Part shown: piece by piece, positions 11,990 to 23,902 of the stretch | Layout: every line of letters starts with the position of its first letter | Position numbering within the stretch: position 1 is the stretch's first letter | From: Gordionus sp. m RMFG-2023 | Taxonomy: Eukaryota; Nematomorpha; Gordioida; Chordodea; Parachordodidae | Direction: 5' to 3' | Assembly (NCBI RefSeq): GCF_954871325.1 | Contig: NC_088775.1 | Location: forward strand, 89,655,180-89,719,179 | Length of the DNA: 64,000 bases | The notes under the pieces: generated by a model | The model's input: the letters and a program-made list of their open reading frames with translations, nothing else | The model's database searches: none | Told to the model about the DNA's origin: nothing | Translations under genes and position numbers: made by a program

Positions 11990-13164
11990 TAGAGGTCCGC
12001 ATTGGGCGGATTTTTGAACCATAAATTTGCCCGTCTAATGTTTTAAATTTAACCCGCCCGCCCATTAGTCTAAAAATTTTTACCAGCCCATGTTCTATCC
12101 CCCCCTTATTTCTTTTATTTTTATTTCTCCTTGTTTCTTTGTTTTCCCATCTTCTTTTATTTTGTTATGAAATTAATATATTATACCTTATTTTTATATT
12201 GCATTTGAAACTGGTTCTTACCAGTTTCATGAATGATTATATCGCGATTAAATAACAACTTTTTCTTTCCCCCTTTGTTTTAAAAATTATAAAGGTGGAA
12301 AACAAAACACCATTATTAATATTTTTTTTTGTAATAGAATTTCTTTTTTTTAATTGTAATTTCTCTGATTCGAATAAACTTTAAAACTTACGTTGTCCAA
12401 GTGATTCCATGACTAAATCGATAAAACCCGGCCCCCTGGATCCAGTCATTGACCATCCCGGACCCCCGATCACGGACTGTATTATTCCCCTTCAGACTGG
12501 GGGACCCATCGGTCCAAACTCAACACTTATTTATAAAAAATTTTTTAACCCAAGCCAGCTATTATAAAATTTAATTATGACAATTCTATCAATTTTTTAA
12601 GCATCTAATTAAAAAAAAATATTACACCGCTACAAAAAGTTTTTAGAAAATTACTATATTAAGCATAAAAAAATATTCAATTTAAATTATGGATAATTTA
12701 TTTGATCAAATAATATATATGCAATTAATATAAATATATAATTGATATTATATGTAATTAATAATGCAAAAATAATAATGAATCGACATTTTCTGGATTC
12801 AAACGCGTTCTTCTTTGTTCCAAAAACCTTCCAGCAATGCTAAATCCTCGTTCAGAAGAAGCACTAGTTGCAGGAATTACCAATAATTTTCTTGCTAATC
12901 TTGATAGCTTTGGCAAATCTTTCTTGTCGTTTGCACCAAAGTAGTTTTAAATATACAAAAAAGTTTATTTATTTTAAGAAAAAGGTGTTTATTATGATAC
13001 CAAAAAAGGACATTTTAATTTGTCCAAAAAAGTTCATAGGAACAATTTTTTATAAATATTTACTTGAATGATTTTAAATTTTTTAACCCACCCGCCCGTC
13101 TGCCCATTCTTAAAAAAAATTTTGCGGGCGAGTGGACCGAAATCCTGCCCAATGCAGACCTCTA
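11990..13164 (-). mobile_element. hAT-family DNA transposon with perfect 8-bp target duplication
   Basis: The terminal inverted repeats are TAGAGGTCCGCATTGGGC at 11990 and GCCCAATGCAGACCTCTA ending at 13164, 17 of 18 positions complementary. The flanks at 11982-11989 and 13165-13172 are both ATGTATAG, the 8-bp duplication diagnostic of hAT insertion. On the minus strand, about 12950-12758 encodes the hAT C-terminal dimerisation domain (PATSASSERGFSIAGRF, EQRRTRLNPENVDSLLF). The rest of the transposase is not recognisable. At 1175 bp it is much shorter than an autonomous hAT, so it is an internally deleted, non-autonomous copy. The intact duplication suggests a fairly young insertion. Confidence 0.9.
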
Positions 13165-13735
13165 ATGTATAGGATGCGATGCATTCTAAGGTAAATAAAT
13201 ATATACATGGCCTCAATATTATGATATATTCACGAATCATTAATATTTAAATGGCAGGTGAAGTTAAGATTACTAAACTAAATGGAAGCAAAGCAAGTCA
13301 TTTACCCAATTTGATCCTTATGACTTAGGGTTAATTTTTTTAAATAGAATGCATGTGTATATTATGCTAATGTTCTTATTTAATTTATTTTTCGCTATAC
13401 CTTGATTTTACTTTTATTCATTTTAAAAAATCAAGCATATATTTTAATTAAAAGGGCAAATGAATAATTATTATCTTAACATATCATCTCTTATAGGCAA
13501 ATAAATATCACAGTGAAATATTGCTTTGAATAACTATATTTAACTAAAATAGTAATTTGTGTCAATTTTAGTCGCAAATATAATAATTGTGTATTTATAT
13601 ATAAATATATTACATAATTTTAAAAAAAATACATTTTCAAAAATATTAAATTAATGAAATTCCCAATGGTATATAATAAGAAAAATCATTTGTACGTAAA
13701 TTTTAAGTGTTGTACTAAATAATGTTGGTGCCATA

Positions 13736-16700
13736 TCAAGAAGAAGGGGCCTGGGTGGATGAGCTGAATATAGATTTGTAAGCTTTAGAAGCAAAAAAAT
13801 CTTCTCTGCACAATTTCTTGTGGCTCTCTAAAACAGCTGCTTTCACTATATTATTTGTATTTGCCGATGTTGATAAGGTAGGCGATGGTACGTCATTGGC
13901 TTCAGCGAGTAATCTTTTGGCTATATAAATAATATAAAAATATATTTATAATTTTTTATTAGTTGTTCATAATTTAGAACTCGTAAAATCTAGCTAATCA
14001 AATAATGAAGATCAAGAATTGATATTTTTATAATAAAAAAAGATTAATAGATAAAATAAAAATCAATTAATAAAAGTGAGTTAAAAATATCGTATTATGG
14101 TAAAAATAAAAAATTTGTGATTTCATCACACGAAAGATTTTTTTATGAATAATAATCACGAAATTTTTACTTATAAATGATTTGGAATTATAGAAAAAAT
14201 TTGATCAAAAATCATGTCATTCTAAAAAAACATCCTTTATTTTAAAATTTTTCGAGATTTCTTTTTAAGCATAAAATGTCAGACTACGAGTAAATTTTTT
14301 CCCTAAATTACTAACCTATATTCAAGGTCAATGCAAGGAATTTTTTAAGCCATTTTTGAGAGATCTTTTAAGATGGCCAAATTTATTCAGTAATTTCGTA
14401 TTTATTATTGAGAGAATAATGTTAGAAAATAACTAATTTATATAATTCGCGAACGATAATTTTAAAGTAAGGGAGAAGAAATACTGATAGTAAGAACATT
14501 AATTAGGCCTGTTGGGGAGGGTGCATAATTTGAGGTCTGATCCCAACATGCGATCGCGACCCTGTCCATATTAAGGTTAAAAATAAAATTAAAACAAATA
14601 GCGCGATCTATATGGCATTTTTTTAATCTCAAAATGTAAAAAAAAACTCAAGCAAGATTTTAAAAGAAACCTTCTCAAATTTTTTTCCTATTTATAATAT
14701 ATTCTTTTAAAATTATATTTTCCAAGAGAGAATTTTAGGGACTATTCTATATTACTTGCGAATTTTCGATAAATAAATACGTTAAATAAAGATCTTACCC
14801 TGAAGACCTCTAATTCCGAATCTAAGTGAGCTATAAGCTGTAAAATGCTGATTCAGGTAAAATTTACAACCCATTTAATCAAATACGTGTTTCATTTGTT
14901 TTTAAACATGGTGGTCATAAATGTTATAATTGTCCTCAATGTAACTGGGGGCAAATAAATGTGACAAGTATTGGTTAGATAGGCTGTAGAAAGGTTTTTG
15001 ACTGCCCAGAGGAAAAATAAATTTGGCGGCTCTTTAAATATATTTCCCCTAACCCTATTTTTTTTATAAAGGACCAGGACAAAATAACCGATTTAGTTGG
15101 TCTCTGGTTTAATTCCAGGTCTTTGGTCATTACTGTTGTTAAACGGCCCGATTCCTGTCGATTCTTAAAAAATGGCCCTATTAAGATTTTATCCAAAATA
15201 ATATCATCATAGATGGCAGAAAGGTTTGGTGAAATTTTAGCTAAAATATTAATAAGGCCTTCTTTAAAAAATCGACCCATATCGGACCGTTTAGCAACAC
15301 CACTGGTCATAAATGAAATTAAATAATTTATTCATTTTAATTAATTGGATTTACAAATCAAATTAGCTAGAGATCGCCCATCCAAATTTGTAATCCTTGT
15401 TATCATTAAACGGCTAACTCAATATTTTAGCCATAACAATATGGCCTAAGCCTTGAGATTTCGCTAATAGATGCCCAAACCTTTGTGTCATGTCATCTAT
15501 TAGCAAAATCCTTAGACTCACGTAATATTTTTCTGAATAAATCATAAAAATCGACTCAAATCGAGTCGTTTAACAACACTATATTATTATATGATCCACC
15601 ATTGACCATTTTAGTAACTATTTATCGTTAATTTTTACATTTTTCTTATAGGTAAAACAAAAATAAATGGTTTAAATTTTGACAGGAATATTTTTAAATC
15701 AAAGCGTCAGAAAAGAGAAGGATTAACAGTTTTATACAGGATAATAAGAGAAAAAATAGAGGATAAATGGCAAGAAAAAAAAATGTCATAAAAACTTTTT
15801 TTAAAGGTTTTTGAAATTTCGTTTGTTTTTTTATGTTTCGATATTTCATCTCCATTTTGGCAAACCAGTGTTTGACCATTTTTTAGCTTTGTGTTGGCTA
15901 ACCGTTGTACAATTTTCACTTTCAGGGCTTCCAACTCAGCTTCATCTGGATTCAAAGTAATTATATCTAGATCTCGGGAATAAACTGTATTGCACTATAA
16001 TTATAAAATATTTATGAGAAGAAAAAAATTATATTCTAAAATATTTTAAAACAAATATTCAAGGTCTTGATGACAAAAGGTTATATTCATTTCAAGCAAA
16101 TTTGTTTTATTTGATAATCAATAGCAAGCAAAATAAATAAATGTTATCTTTTTGATAATTAAAGTTTTACACTCTCAGCTCATTTAAGTGGGTAAAAATT
16201 TTCTTGGGACTTTAGTCATGCCCATAGCCAGGAAACTTTATTTGAGAAGGGCAAAGGTTTATTTGGGGAACAATAGTTTCCAAAAGGTTTTTTTTATAGA
16301 AACAAATTTGGAATATTAAGTTTGGTAACCAAAATAAATATTGAGCCCCTTATAACTATACATGAATGATTTTAGTGCAAAAATTTTGATTTAACCTTAG
16401 GACATCTTGCTTCCTTGATCTCTTTGAGTGCCTTCTCAGATATAACACAGCCACATGTTATTATATAGCAAAATCTAATTTTTTTTAAATTAAAAATATA
16501 AAAATGCTATAATGCAATCAAAAGCAAGTTTATTTATTTTTTTTAAATTTAATTTTAATATTTTAAAAACGAATTACTTGTGGGTGCCATTCATGTCTAG
16601 ACCTAAGACTGGGCATATATATCTTGCAGAATAATTACTTTTAATGCCTTTTGTTGCCATTTTTGTATCTAATGTGGAACTAGTTGCAGCAACATCATTA

Positions 16701-17423
16701 ATTAAATATTTTGGATTTAAGGTTAGATTCAAATTTTTAACATGCTTTAAACTTTTAATGTGAGGAGCATTTGGAATGAGAGTTTTGGTAATAAGATGAT
16801 TTAAGATAATTTCTTTGTTGTATAATCTAATATAAGTAAGTTGTATATAGTTTGATAATATTTTTTTTACTTTCCTAACTGACAAGCTACAATAGGTTGT
16901 TTTAATTCTTCCTGGCTACTAGCACAGTATTGCCATTTAGCTGCCCTTTCGGCTTCTTTATCAACCTAAACATAATTTAATATTTAAAATATAGCTGTCT
17001 CTACAAAAGTTATCAGTTTTAGAAATAAATTGTTTGTAATATTCAAATTTATTGTATTATAAATTATTATATAAAATTTATAATTTTGGCTTAAATCCTT
17101 TGATTGAAAAATTTATCATCAATTCTTAAAAAATAAAATTGGTATAACATACAGTAAAGCTTACTTAAAAGATTTCGATAAGATGATAATTTAAAAAAAA
17201 TTGGCTCAAGATATTTTTGAAAATCTCATTCTATTTAGACAGTTATTTAGAATTCTAATGAATAGAAGTAGAATTAAATTGGTTAAATCATTAGAAGGGT
17301 AAATTAAAGAAGTTTTAATGTAGCTTCAAATTTATTTTTAGAGCAAAATATTACTTGTTCGGGCTTTTGTTTTTGTTTTACTAATTCATCCCTTGTAGGA
17401 ATGGTTCCACCGTCACAACCCAT
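13736..17423 (-). CDS. RTF2: Replication termination factor 2 homologue (six exons)
   Basis: Exons: 17423-17355, 16965-16871, 16826-16578, 16474-16396, 15994-15796 and 13920-13736. They join in frame to 291 residues (the human protein is about 306). The start MGCDGGTIPTRDELVK is near-identical to the family start. The first RING-like half follows (WQYCASSQEELKQPIVAC, LYNKEIILNHLI), then the second (ARYICPVLGLDMNGTHKFC, CGCVISEKALKEIK, RCPKCNTVY) with its zinc-binding C and H positions kept. Next come NPDEAELEALK and a short C-terminus ending AYKSIFSSS, matching the AYKSLF near the family C-terminus. RTF2 acts at blocked replication forks and is itself removed by DDI1/2 shuttling; it is also implicated in splicing. 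Intron 2 is only 44 bp; the last is about 1.9 kb and holds two MITEs. The exon 5 donor (AAA|GTTTTT) is weak, so an extra small exon is possible there. Confidence 0.92.
15131..15302. repeat. 172-bp hAT-like MITE in the last RTF2 intron
   Basis: The ends TACTGTTGTTAAACGG and (inverse) TGGTGTTGCTAAACGG are followed by a further shared CGATT. The flanks are TTGGTCAT (15123-15130) and CTGGTCAT (15303-15310), a 7-of-8 target duplication. It belongs to the TGTTGTTAAACGGC family with copies at 15396-15581, 22887-23057 and 52594-53333. It lies within an intron, so it need not disturb the protein. Confidence 0.8.
15396..15581. repeat. Second, degraded MITE of the same family in the RTF2 intron
   Basis: The right end is intact (TCGAGTCGTTTAACAACACTA), while the left is degraded (CATTAAACGGCTAACTC). 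The interior shares the palindromic motifs of the 22887 copy, such as AGATTTCGCTAATAGA and GCAAAATC. No clear target duplication is left, so it is older than its neighbour. Confidence 0.65.
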
Positions 17424-18110
17424 AATAAAAAAATATTTTATGTTAAATCCACTAGGAATGTAAGTCAAATATTTGTAACCAGATGACAATTGAATATTGT
17501 CAGAAAAACATGCGAATCGAAATTAAGGTTTAACGTATATTTTTTTAGGATTATTTATGATTAACATCAAGTTAAGATTTCTAACCTTAAGAATATAAAT
17601 AATCTAAATCAGGAATATTTTTAATTTTTTAAGTTCATTATTCATTCAATTAATATATATTTATTTAAACCGTAATAAAACTAATTCTGGTACAAACTAA
17701 GAATCTATAAAGACTAGATAAGTAGTTTATTCTAAAATGTGCTTAGATATTCAATAAATACATTTTGTTTAAGCTGAATATCGTTATAATATTTTGGATA
17801 TATTAATTTTAATAAGAGTTTAATCAGGCTAATACTTGACAACCAAACTCACAGACCGCAAGAGCGTTTAGCTTAGGTCTATGCTGCAAAGAAAAGAAAT
17901 TACATTAAAATAGATAATATGGATGCTAGGTAATTAACCCCTAATATTATATTAAATCATCAATAAATATATAATCATGATAACCATATCTAATTGACGA
18001 ATATAATAATTTATAATGTATAAATATTATATTACAATATATTTCTACATTAATACATTTCCCCTTCATTAATTTTAAGGGTGGTGTTACCTTTTTTTAA
18101 CATCCACTCT
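17424..18110. other. Region upstream of RTF2, no other gene seen
   Basis: AT-rich sequence 5' of the RTF2 start. It should contain the promoter, but no element can be named with confidence. The longest purine or pyrimidine runs near 18106-18131 are simple C/T tracts. Confidence 0.35.
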
Positions 18111-18154
18111 TCTCCTCCACCCCCCCCCCCTAAATTTTTTTTAAATATCGTTTC

Positions 18155-18465
18155 TTTGTTAATTGATCTCCCACTGGAGAATTGATATCGACAAATATTA
18201 TACAGAAGTATTCTTATCAATTCATTGAATTGATGATCTCATACTAAAGTATCAACATCGATGGATCTCCCACCGGAGTATCCTTTTAAACAGACATCTC
18301 ACGAGAGTATTCTTATCGTTTCGTATTCATGATCTTGATCTAACACCGGAGTATTATTATCAAGGCCATTGTTGCTTGATCTCCCATCGATGTATCTTTA
18401 TAGAGGTCAATGTATGTTTAATCTCCCATCGGAGTATCAATCTTGAAGGATCTCCCACATCGCTG
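18155..18465. repeat. Degenerate minisatellite built on GATCTCCCACCGGAGTAT
   Basis: About seven variants of GATCTCCCA(C/T)(C)GGAGTAT recur at irregular spacing of roughly 40-60 bp (for example near 18166, 18262, 18292, 18336, 18378 and 18420). Most are followed by T-rich spacers with TATC. The unit is GC-richer than its surroundings. No coding frame runs through it. Confidence 0.6.
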
Positions 18466-18539
18466 TCAAGTTCATTGTAGATTGATCGACATTATGCTTG
18501 AATAGCTAGCGTGGTCACCATAATCTTAGTACTTCCAAC

Positions 18540-18650
18540 TAGTGATCTGCATCGGGCCTATTTTTTCAAGCTCTCTAACAAAAATATTTTATAATAGACT
18601 TCAAAATATTATAATTTTTAATAAATAACATATTTCCTTTCATTTAAAAT
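18540..18650. repeat. Truncated end of a hAT MITE
   Basis: It starts TAGTGATCTGCATCGGGCC, nearly the same as the left end of the nested MITE at 29877 and related to the hAT end at 11990. No matching right end was found downstream. Confidence 0.5.
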
Positions 18651-19419
18651 AGGCTAATCATATCCGTTTAACAATATCTTGACCCTCTATTTTCTTCCTT
18701 CTCTTCTCTTGGTTAATTCCTAATACCATATTCGTAACGCGTTAGGGAGTTAGCGTTATGATAATGCTAAAAGGATAAGAGTTAGGGTTTATATTGGAAA
18801 ATTTATCTGAACTGCATAAATTAAAACCTCATGTAGACAAATCAAATATGAGAACTTTAAAATTAATAATATTTATTGAATGTAAGACATTTTATAAATA
18901 TTGTTATTTTATAGATAATTACAAATATATAATTAATTATACCCTTTATTTGAGATCAATTTATATCATTGTTTGAGAGTCATATTCTATTTTATAAGGC
19001 TTAATATTCATTCAACTTCTGACACGTCTTAAATTTTATTTAAGTTCCAGCCATGACTAAATCATATCGCAAATTGCATATGTTAATAAAGAAGAAGCGA
19101 AAGAACTTGATTTAAGTTTAATGAATTTTTTTTATAAATAAAAATGAAATAAGAAGAACATCATAAACTTAAAAAATATTAACATTTTTATATTATACTC
19201 TACTCACAGAATATCTAAATATTTTTTAGTCATTTATATTATAAAAAAAAAGATTTTCTGTGCAAAATTAAAATTGCAAACTTGTTGTTTTACAATTAAC
19301 AATAATTTGATTAGGTTTTATCTTTTAAGTTTTGAACATATTTTTTTAAAAACAAATTCGCCACCGTAGACATTGACGTGAACTCATTTTGTTTTTATTT
19401 AAAATTATTAATTAAGTGC

Positions 19420-19690
19420 GACATCCTACCTATCAAAAGACTCATTCCTTTGAGGAGATTAGAATTACTCGGCCACTGCTTAAGACATTCACGAGATAAT
19501 ATGATATTTTCGTCCATGGAGTGGACCCCGGATTATGAAAGGCGAAGAATCCCCAAATACTATTGACTGGCAAAATGTCTGAAGGACATGGACTTGATCA
19601 ATCTTACGTTTATAGATTTTCTTGCACTCAGCAAAAACAAGAAACATTTAAAGGAACATCTGCAATACATGCTTAAATATGGTTTAAGCT
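19420..19690 (+). pseudogene. LINE reverse transcriptase tail (fragment)
   Basis: The plus frame carries RRLELLGHCLRHSRDNMIFSS, then EWTP, then after one stop CLKDMDLINLTFIDF. This matches the conserved post-RT tail of non-LTR retrotransposons (RRLRWLGHVLRM ... EWTP). Only this C-terminal stretch is left, so it is a dead fragment. The parent clade cannot be told from so little. Confidence 0.5.
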
Positions 19691-19793
19691 AGAGCAGGAA
19701 TCATGGACTTATCAGACTATTTCTCGCACTGCCTTATTTCCAATCTCTTATCCCCAGTCTAATGACAACTTATGTTTTGGCGCAATAGGAATT

Positions 19794-20198
19794 ATGATTT
19801 TTGACGAAGTCAATGATAATCTTAAAACCATGAATATTAATAATGATAACGATCTCCAGGCTCAATATAATAATGATAATAGTGAACATGAATTCTATAG
19901 ACATTGCGTTATCTTCCAAGGATATACTTACCAAACATTAAGAAATTTTTTTTTCCCATCTCTTAAATCTAACCAGGTGTCAGGTACATTATTATTATTA
20001 ATATTAGCTACAATTCTTAACACTATTTTGCCGGTAACGGAACTAATAGATCCCCTCTTCTTGACTATGCTAGCTGACTACATAGTGGTACCGTCCACTA
20101 TAATAAAACGGGTATACATCATGTATAGGATCTATATACTAGTGAATATACATGGTGCACGCTACGGTATCGTCCCTCTAATTCGTATGAAAATTTAG
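19794..20198 (+). CDS. Unassigned 134-residue open frame with a hydrophobic segment
   Basis: The frame begins with an acidic, N/D-rich part (NINNDNDLQAQYNNDNSEHEF). It continues with a strongly hydrophobic stretch (GTLLLLILATILNTIL) that could span a membrane. Composition falls off to AT noise after about residue 95. I recognise no family. It follows the LINE tail and precedes the 270-bp satellite, so it may be an exon fragment or part of a degraded transposon. Confidence 0.25.
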   Translation: MIFDEVNDNLKTMNINNDNDLQAQYNNDNSEHEFYRHCVIFQGYTYQTLRNFFFPSLKSNQVSGTLLLLILATILNTILPVTELIDPLFLTMLADYIVVPSTIIKRVYIMYRIYILVNIHGARYGIVPLIRMKI

Positions 20199-20414
20199 GA
20201 AATAGGTTTTTTGTCGTAATTGCAATAGTTCGATCGTTCCCAAAAAAAATAGTTCGTTCCCAAAGTAGTTTGTTCCCAAAATAATTATGAAAATCCAAGA
20301 GATTAATGCTAAATCGCAACAATTATCAATAAGAAAATTTTAAAGTATATATTATTTAATTTGCATATAATAATTAATTTTTTTAGAAAACTAGGCAAAA
20401 CAAAGAGTGCATAT

Positions 20415-21500
20415 AAACAAAGCTATTATTCAAATTCTAATAATCAAATGGTTCAATATAGTTTGATCAAATCAAAATACAACAATAATATTATCTATTC
20501 TAAGAAAAATTTAATTCAATTTATACATTATCATGCAAAAAAAAGAGATTGCATTTTTATATATTAATTAAAATTTTTATTATGAGATATTTCATATAAA
20601 TTTTAATAATGTTATATCAAAGATATATTTATAATAAAGAGTTTGCTAAAATATTGTAAATTATCTGCTATTTATATCATTTTTAAACAAAGCTATTATT
20701 CAAATTCTAATAATCAAATGGTTCAATATAGTTTGATCAAATCAAAATAATACAACAATAATATTATCTATTCCAACAAAAATTTAATTCAATTTATACA
20801 TTATCATGCAAAAAAAAGAGATTACATTTTTATATATTAACTAAAAATTTTATTATGAGATATTTCATATAAATTTTAATGTTATATCAAAGATATATTT
20901 ATAATAAAGAGTTTGCTAAAATTTTGTAAATTATCTGCTATTTATATCATTTTTAAACAAAGCTACTATTCAAATTCTAATAATCAAATGGTTCAATATA
21001 GTTTGATCAAATCAAAATACAACAATAATATTATCTATTCTAACAAAAATTTAATTCAATTTATACATTATCATGCAAAAAAAAGAGATTACATTTTTAT
21101 ATATTAACTAAAAATTTTGTTATGAGATATTTCATATAAATTTTAATAATGTTATATCAAAGATATATTTATAATAAAGAGTTTGCTAAAATATTGTAAA
21201 TTATCTGCTATTTATATCATTTTTAAACAAAGCTATTATACAAATTCTAATAATCAAATGGTTAGAGCAATAATATTATCTATTCTAAGAAAAATTTAAT
21301 TCAATCTATACATTATCATGCAAAAAAAAGAGATTGCATTTTTATATATTAATTAAAAATTTTATTATGAGATATTTCATATAAATTTTAATGATGTTAT
21401 ATCAAAGATATATTTATAATACAATTGTGCTGTCTATTATATATTAATGGATCTAGAGCATTAAGAGTTTGCTAAAATATTGTAAATTATCTGCTATTTA
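20415..21500. repeat. Satellite of four 270-bp units
   Basis: AAACAAAGCTATTATTCAA starts copies at 20415, 20685, 20955 and 21225, so the spacing is exactly 270 bp three times. The copies differ by a few substitutions and small indels; the fourth carries a deletion near 21263 and an insertion of about 40 bp near 21420. Short frames inside repeat with the unit and are not genes. Confidence 0.95.
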
Positions 21501-21509
21501 TTTTTTAAT

Positions 21510-22690
21510 ATATACTGTTCTTGTATTAATATAAATATTAATTACCATTTAGCCATTTAAATTTAATTTAAAATAAAAAGCATTTTTTAATTTATTTGCC
21601 AAATCTGTTACAACGTTTCAAAATTATACAATTTTATAATCGCTTCAAATATATTTGTGGCCATTTTAGGTCATTTGACGTTTTTTCACAAATGTTCATA
21701 CGATCTAGTGGACCCTAACCCACGCTACAACTCCTGGTGGGTGATGAAATTGCACTTCGTGCAATTTCTGGCGTGGTAATGAATGAACGAATTATATTAA
21801 TGGTAGTCCTGAATTTAAAGATCTACATTTGAAAAAATATTGCTATATTTTACTAAAATAACCAAAAACATTAAAGTAGTAAATAACACTGATGTCTAGT
21901 AACATTTTTTTTTATTCTGTGAAATAATTTTGAGTTACAAATATTTATTAATTTTTAATAAGTAAATTATATTTATGAACAATGAAATATCATATTGAAC
22001 TTTATTTGAATTTATATCGATTGTAGACTAAATACTTATTAGTAGTATACAATTAAAATTTATCAAGATTCTTAATTTCATCGTAAAGAACACTTCTATG
22101 CGTTTTAAGTTTTAACACTACCAAATATGCAAAAATAGCTAAAAATATTTATGATAATTTTTAAAACAGCTACAATATCAAAATTTTTAAACAGATTCAC
22201 AAACAAATTTAGAGGTTCCAGATGATCAAATAATTAACGGTTTAATTAAATGCCCACAAAAAATAAATAGGGTAGATACTTCAGACTAAAAGTCACAAAA
22301 ACTTGACCCTATTTTGGACCGGGTTTAACAATTTGTGCTAAATATTTTCATGGGTGGGTCTCAACTTTGCAAAAATTTTTGAAAACTTAAAAATCACTTT
22401 TATATTTTAATAAAAAAAATTGCTTTTTTGAGGCTTATAAGTGTAAAAGATCATAAATTCTCCTGCATTTTTCATCTATTTTTTTCTCGCAAAATCTTAG
22501 TTCAAAGTGATTTTTATCCAGCGTATTTAAATTGTAGAATGGTATTTAAGTTTTTGAATCATGTCATCTATTTTTTTTTCAAATTATAAACATTGTTTCA
22601 TTTATAACCAAAATTCTTTAAGTATTGCCATTTAACAAGGGTTTTAAATGCGAAAAAAGCTTTTTCAAAGCCAATTATTATCTTAATCGT
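21510..22690. other. AT-rich tract with no gene seen
   Basis: No coding signal. A short GC island near 21706-21780 (GACCCTAACCCACGC ... GCACTTCGTGCAATTTC) includes a small palindrome, TGCACTTCGTGCA. Confidence 0.4.
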
Positions 22691-22886
22691 CCTTGCGGTT
22701 AGATTAGTTTAAACTACAATGACGTGGATTTCTAAAACCAAAAAATGGCCCAAGAATATGAAAATTGAAATGCACAATAACTGAATATATAAAAAACTAT
22801 TTATAATGGTATATTATTCTAACTTTATATTTTATGGTAAATAATTATTGGGAGAGAAAATTTGTATAGAGGGACTCGTCTCATAC

Positions 22887-23057
22887 TAGTGTTGTTAAAC
22901 AGCTCGTTTTGAGCTGATTTTTAAAAACGGCTAACTCAATATATAGAAAAATACTACGCAAGTCTGAAGATTTAGCTAATAAGACATATACTAACGAAAT
23001 CTCTAGACTTAGGCAATATTCTTCTGGCTCAAATATTGAGTTCGTTTAACAACACTA
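22887..23057. repeat. 171-bp hAT-like MITE with empty site in a duplicated block
   Basis: The ends are TAGTGTTGTTAAACAGCTC and (inverse) the same motif at 23057. Flanks TCTCATAC (22879-22886) and TTTCATAC (23058-23065) match at 7 of 8. The homologous block near 56025 (TATCCTATACTCGCGTAGC) lacks the element. This marks the insertion as later than the segmental duplication. Confidence 0.85.
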
Positions 23058-23902
23058 TTTCATACATAGCATAGCTTCTGAGAAGCGTTCGCCTTAATTA
23101 AAGATGGGATGAATGTTAGGATTGTCTTCCACTTTCTGAAGTATGCTAACAGGGTGGTGATTATTTAATAAAGCAGTGAAAACAAATTTCTTTAATCTAT
23201 CCTAGTGACTATAAAAAAAATCTAAAATTAAAAATTTACTATCAACAAACAAAAATATAAAACTGGAAAATATCATAATTTTCTTAGAAATAGAATAAAA
23301 TTATTAGTCGTCACTATCAAAAAAGAATTAAGACTAATAATAACAAAAAGCAGGCTCGATGTTAGAATAGATTAAAGTAACTAATGGCATTGCTAGTTGA
23401 ACCAAACAGTTGGACCACATATAAAGAACGACTGGGGCGTGATTAGGACCGATTTCATTTGGCTTTTAATATACCTATCTAATGAAAAATATCATTCCAA
23501 ATACTGACCCCCATACTTTACTACCTTAATGTGATAAATATTGCAGAGCAATTTTAAAAACGTTTTATTGGGATTTTTTTAAATAAATTATACATTCATT
23601 CTTTGGTATCAATATATAAATATCTTAGCTGTAGCCAGAATTTTAATAAAGGGAAGGTTTTAGGGTGGCAAACTTATCTTCTAGGATATATATTTTTCTT
23701 AAACTAAATAAAATAGTCATAATGTATCGCATTGGAAATTTTTATTTTTTACATCCACCAGGATCATGATTAAATAAGAGTGAATTATTTTGAAGAAACA
23801 AACATTTTATTAAATATATCTAATACGAAAATCATATGATTTTTTTTTGCAAAAATATTCTTTGATAAATGCTATTATTCCCATTTGGTAATTTATCTCA
23901 TT

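Noticed and set aside
14975-15310. Minus-strand frame of 111 residues in the RTF2 intron
   Set aside because: More than half of it is the 172-bp MITE at 15131-15302; no protein family signal, and it does not fit RTF2 phases or homology.
20361-21107. Repeated short frames ending KKRDCIFIY / KKRDYIFIY
   Set aside because: They recur because the underlying 270-bp satellite recurs; composition is AT noise.
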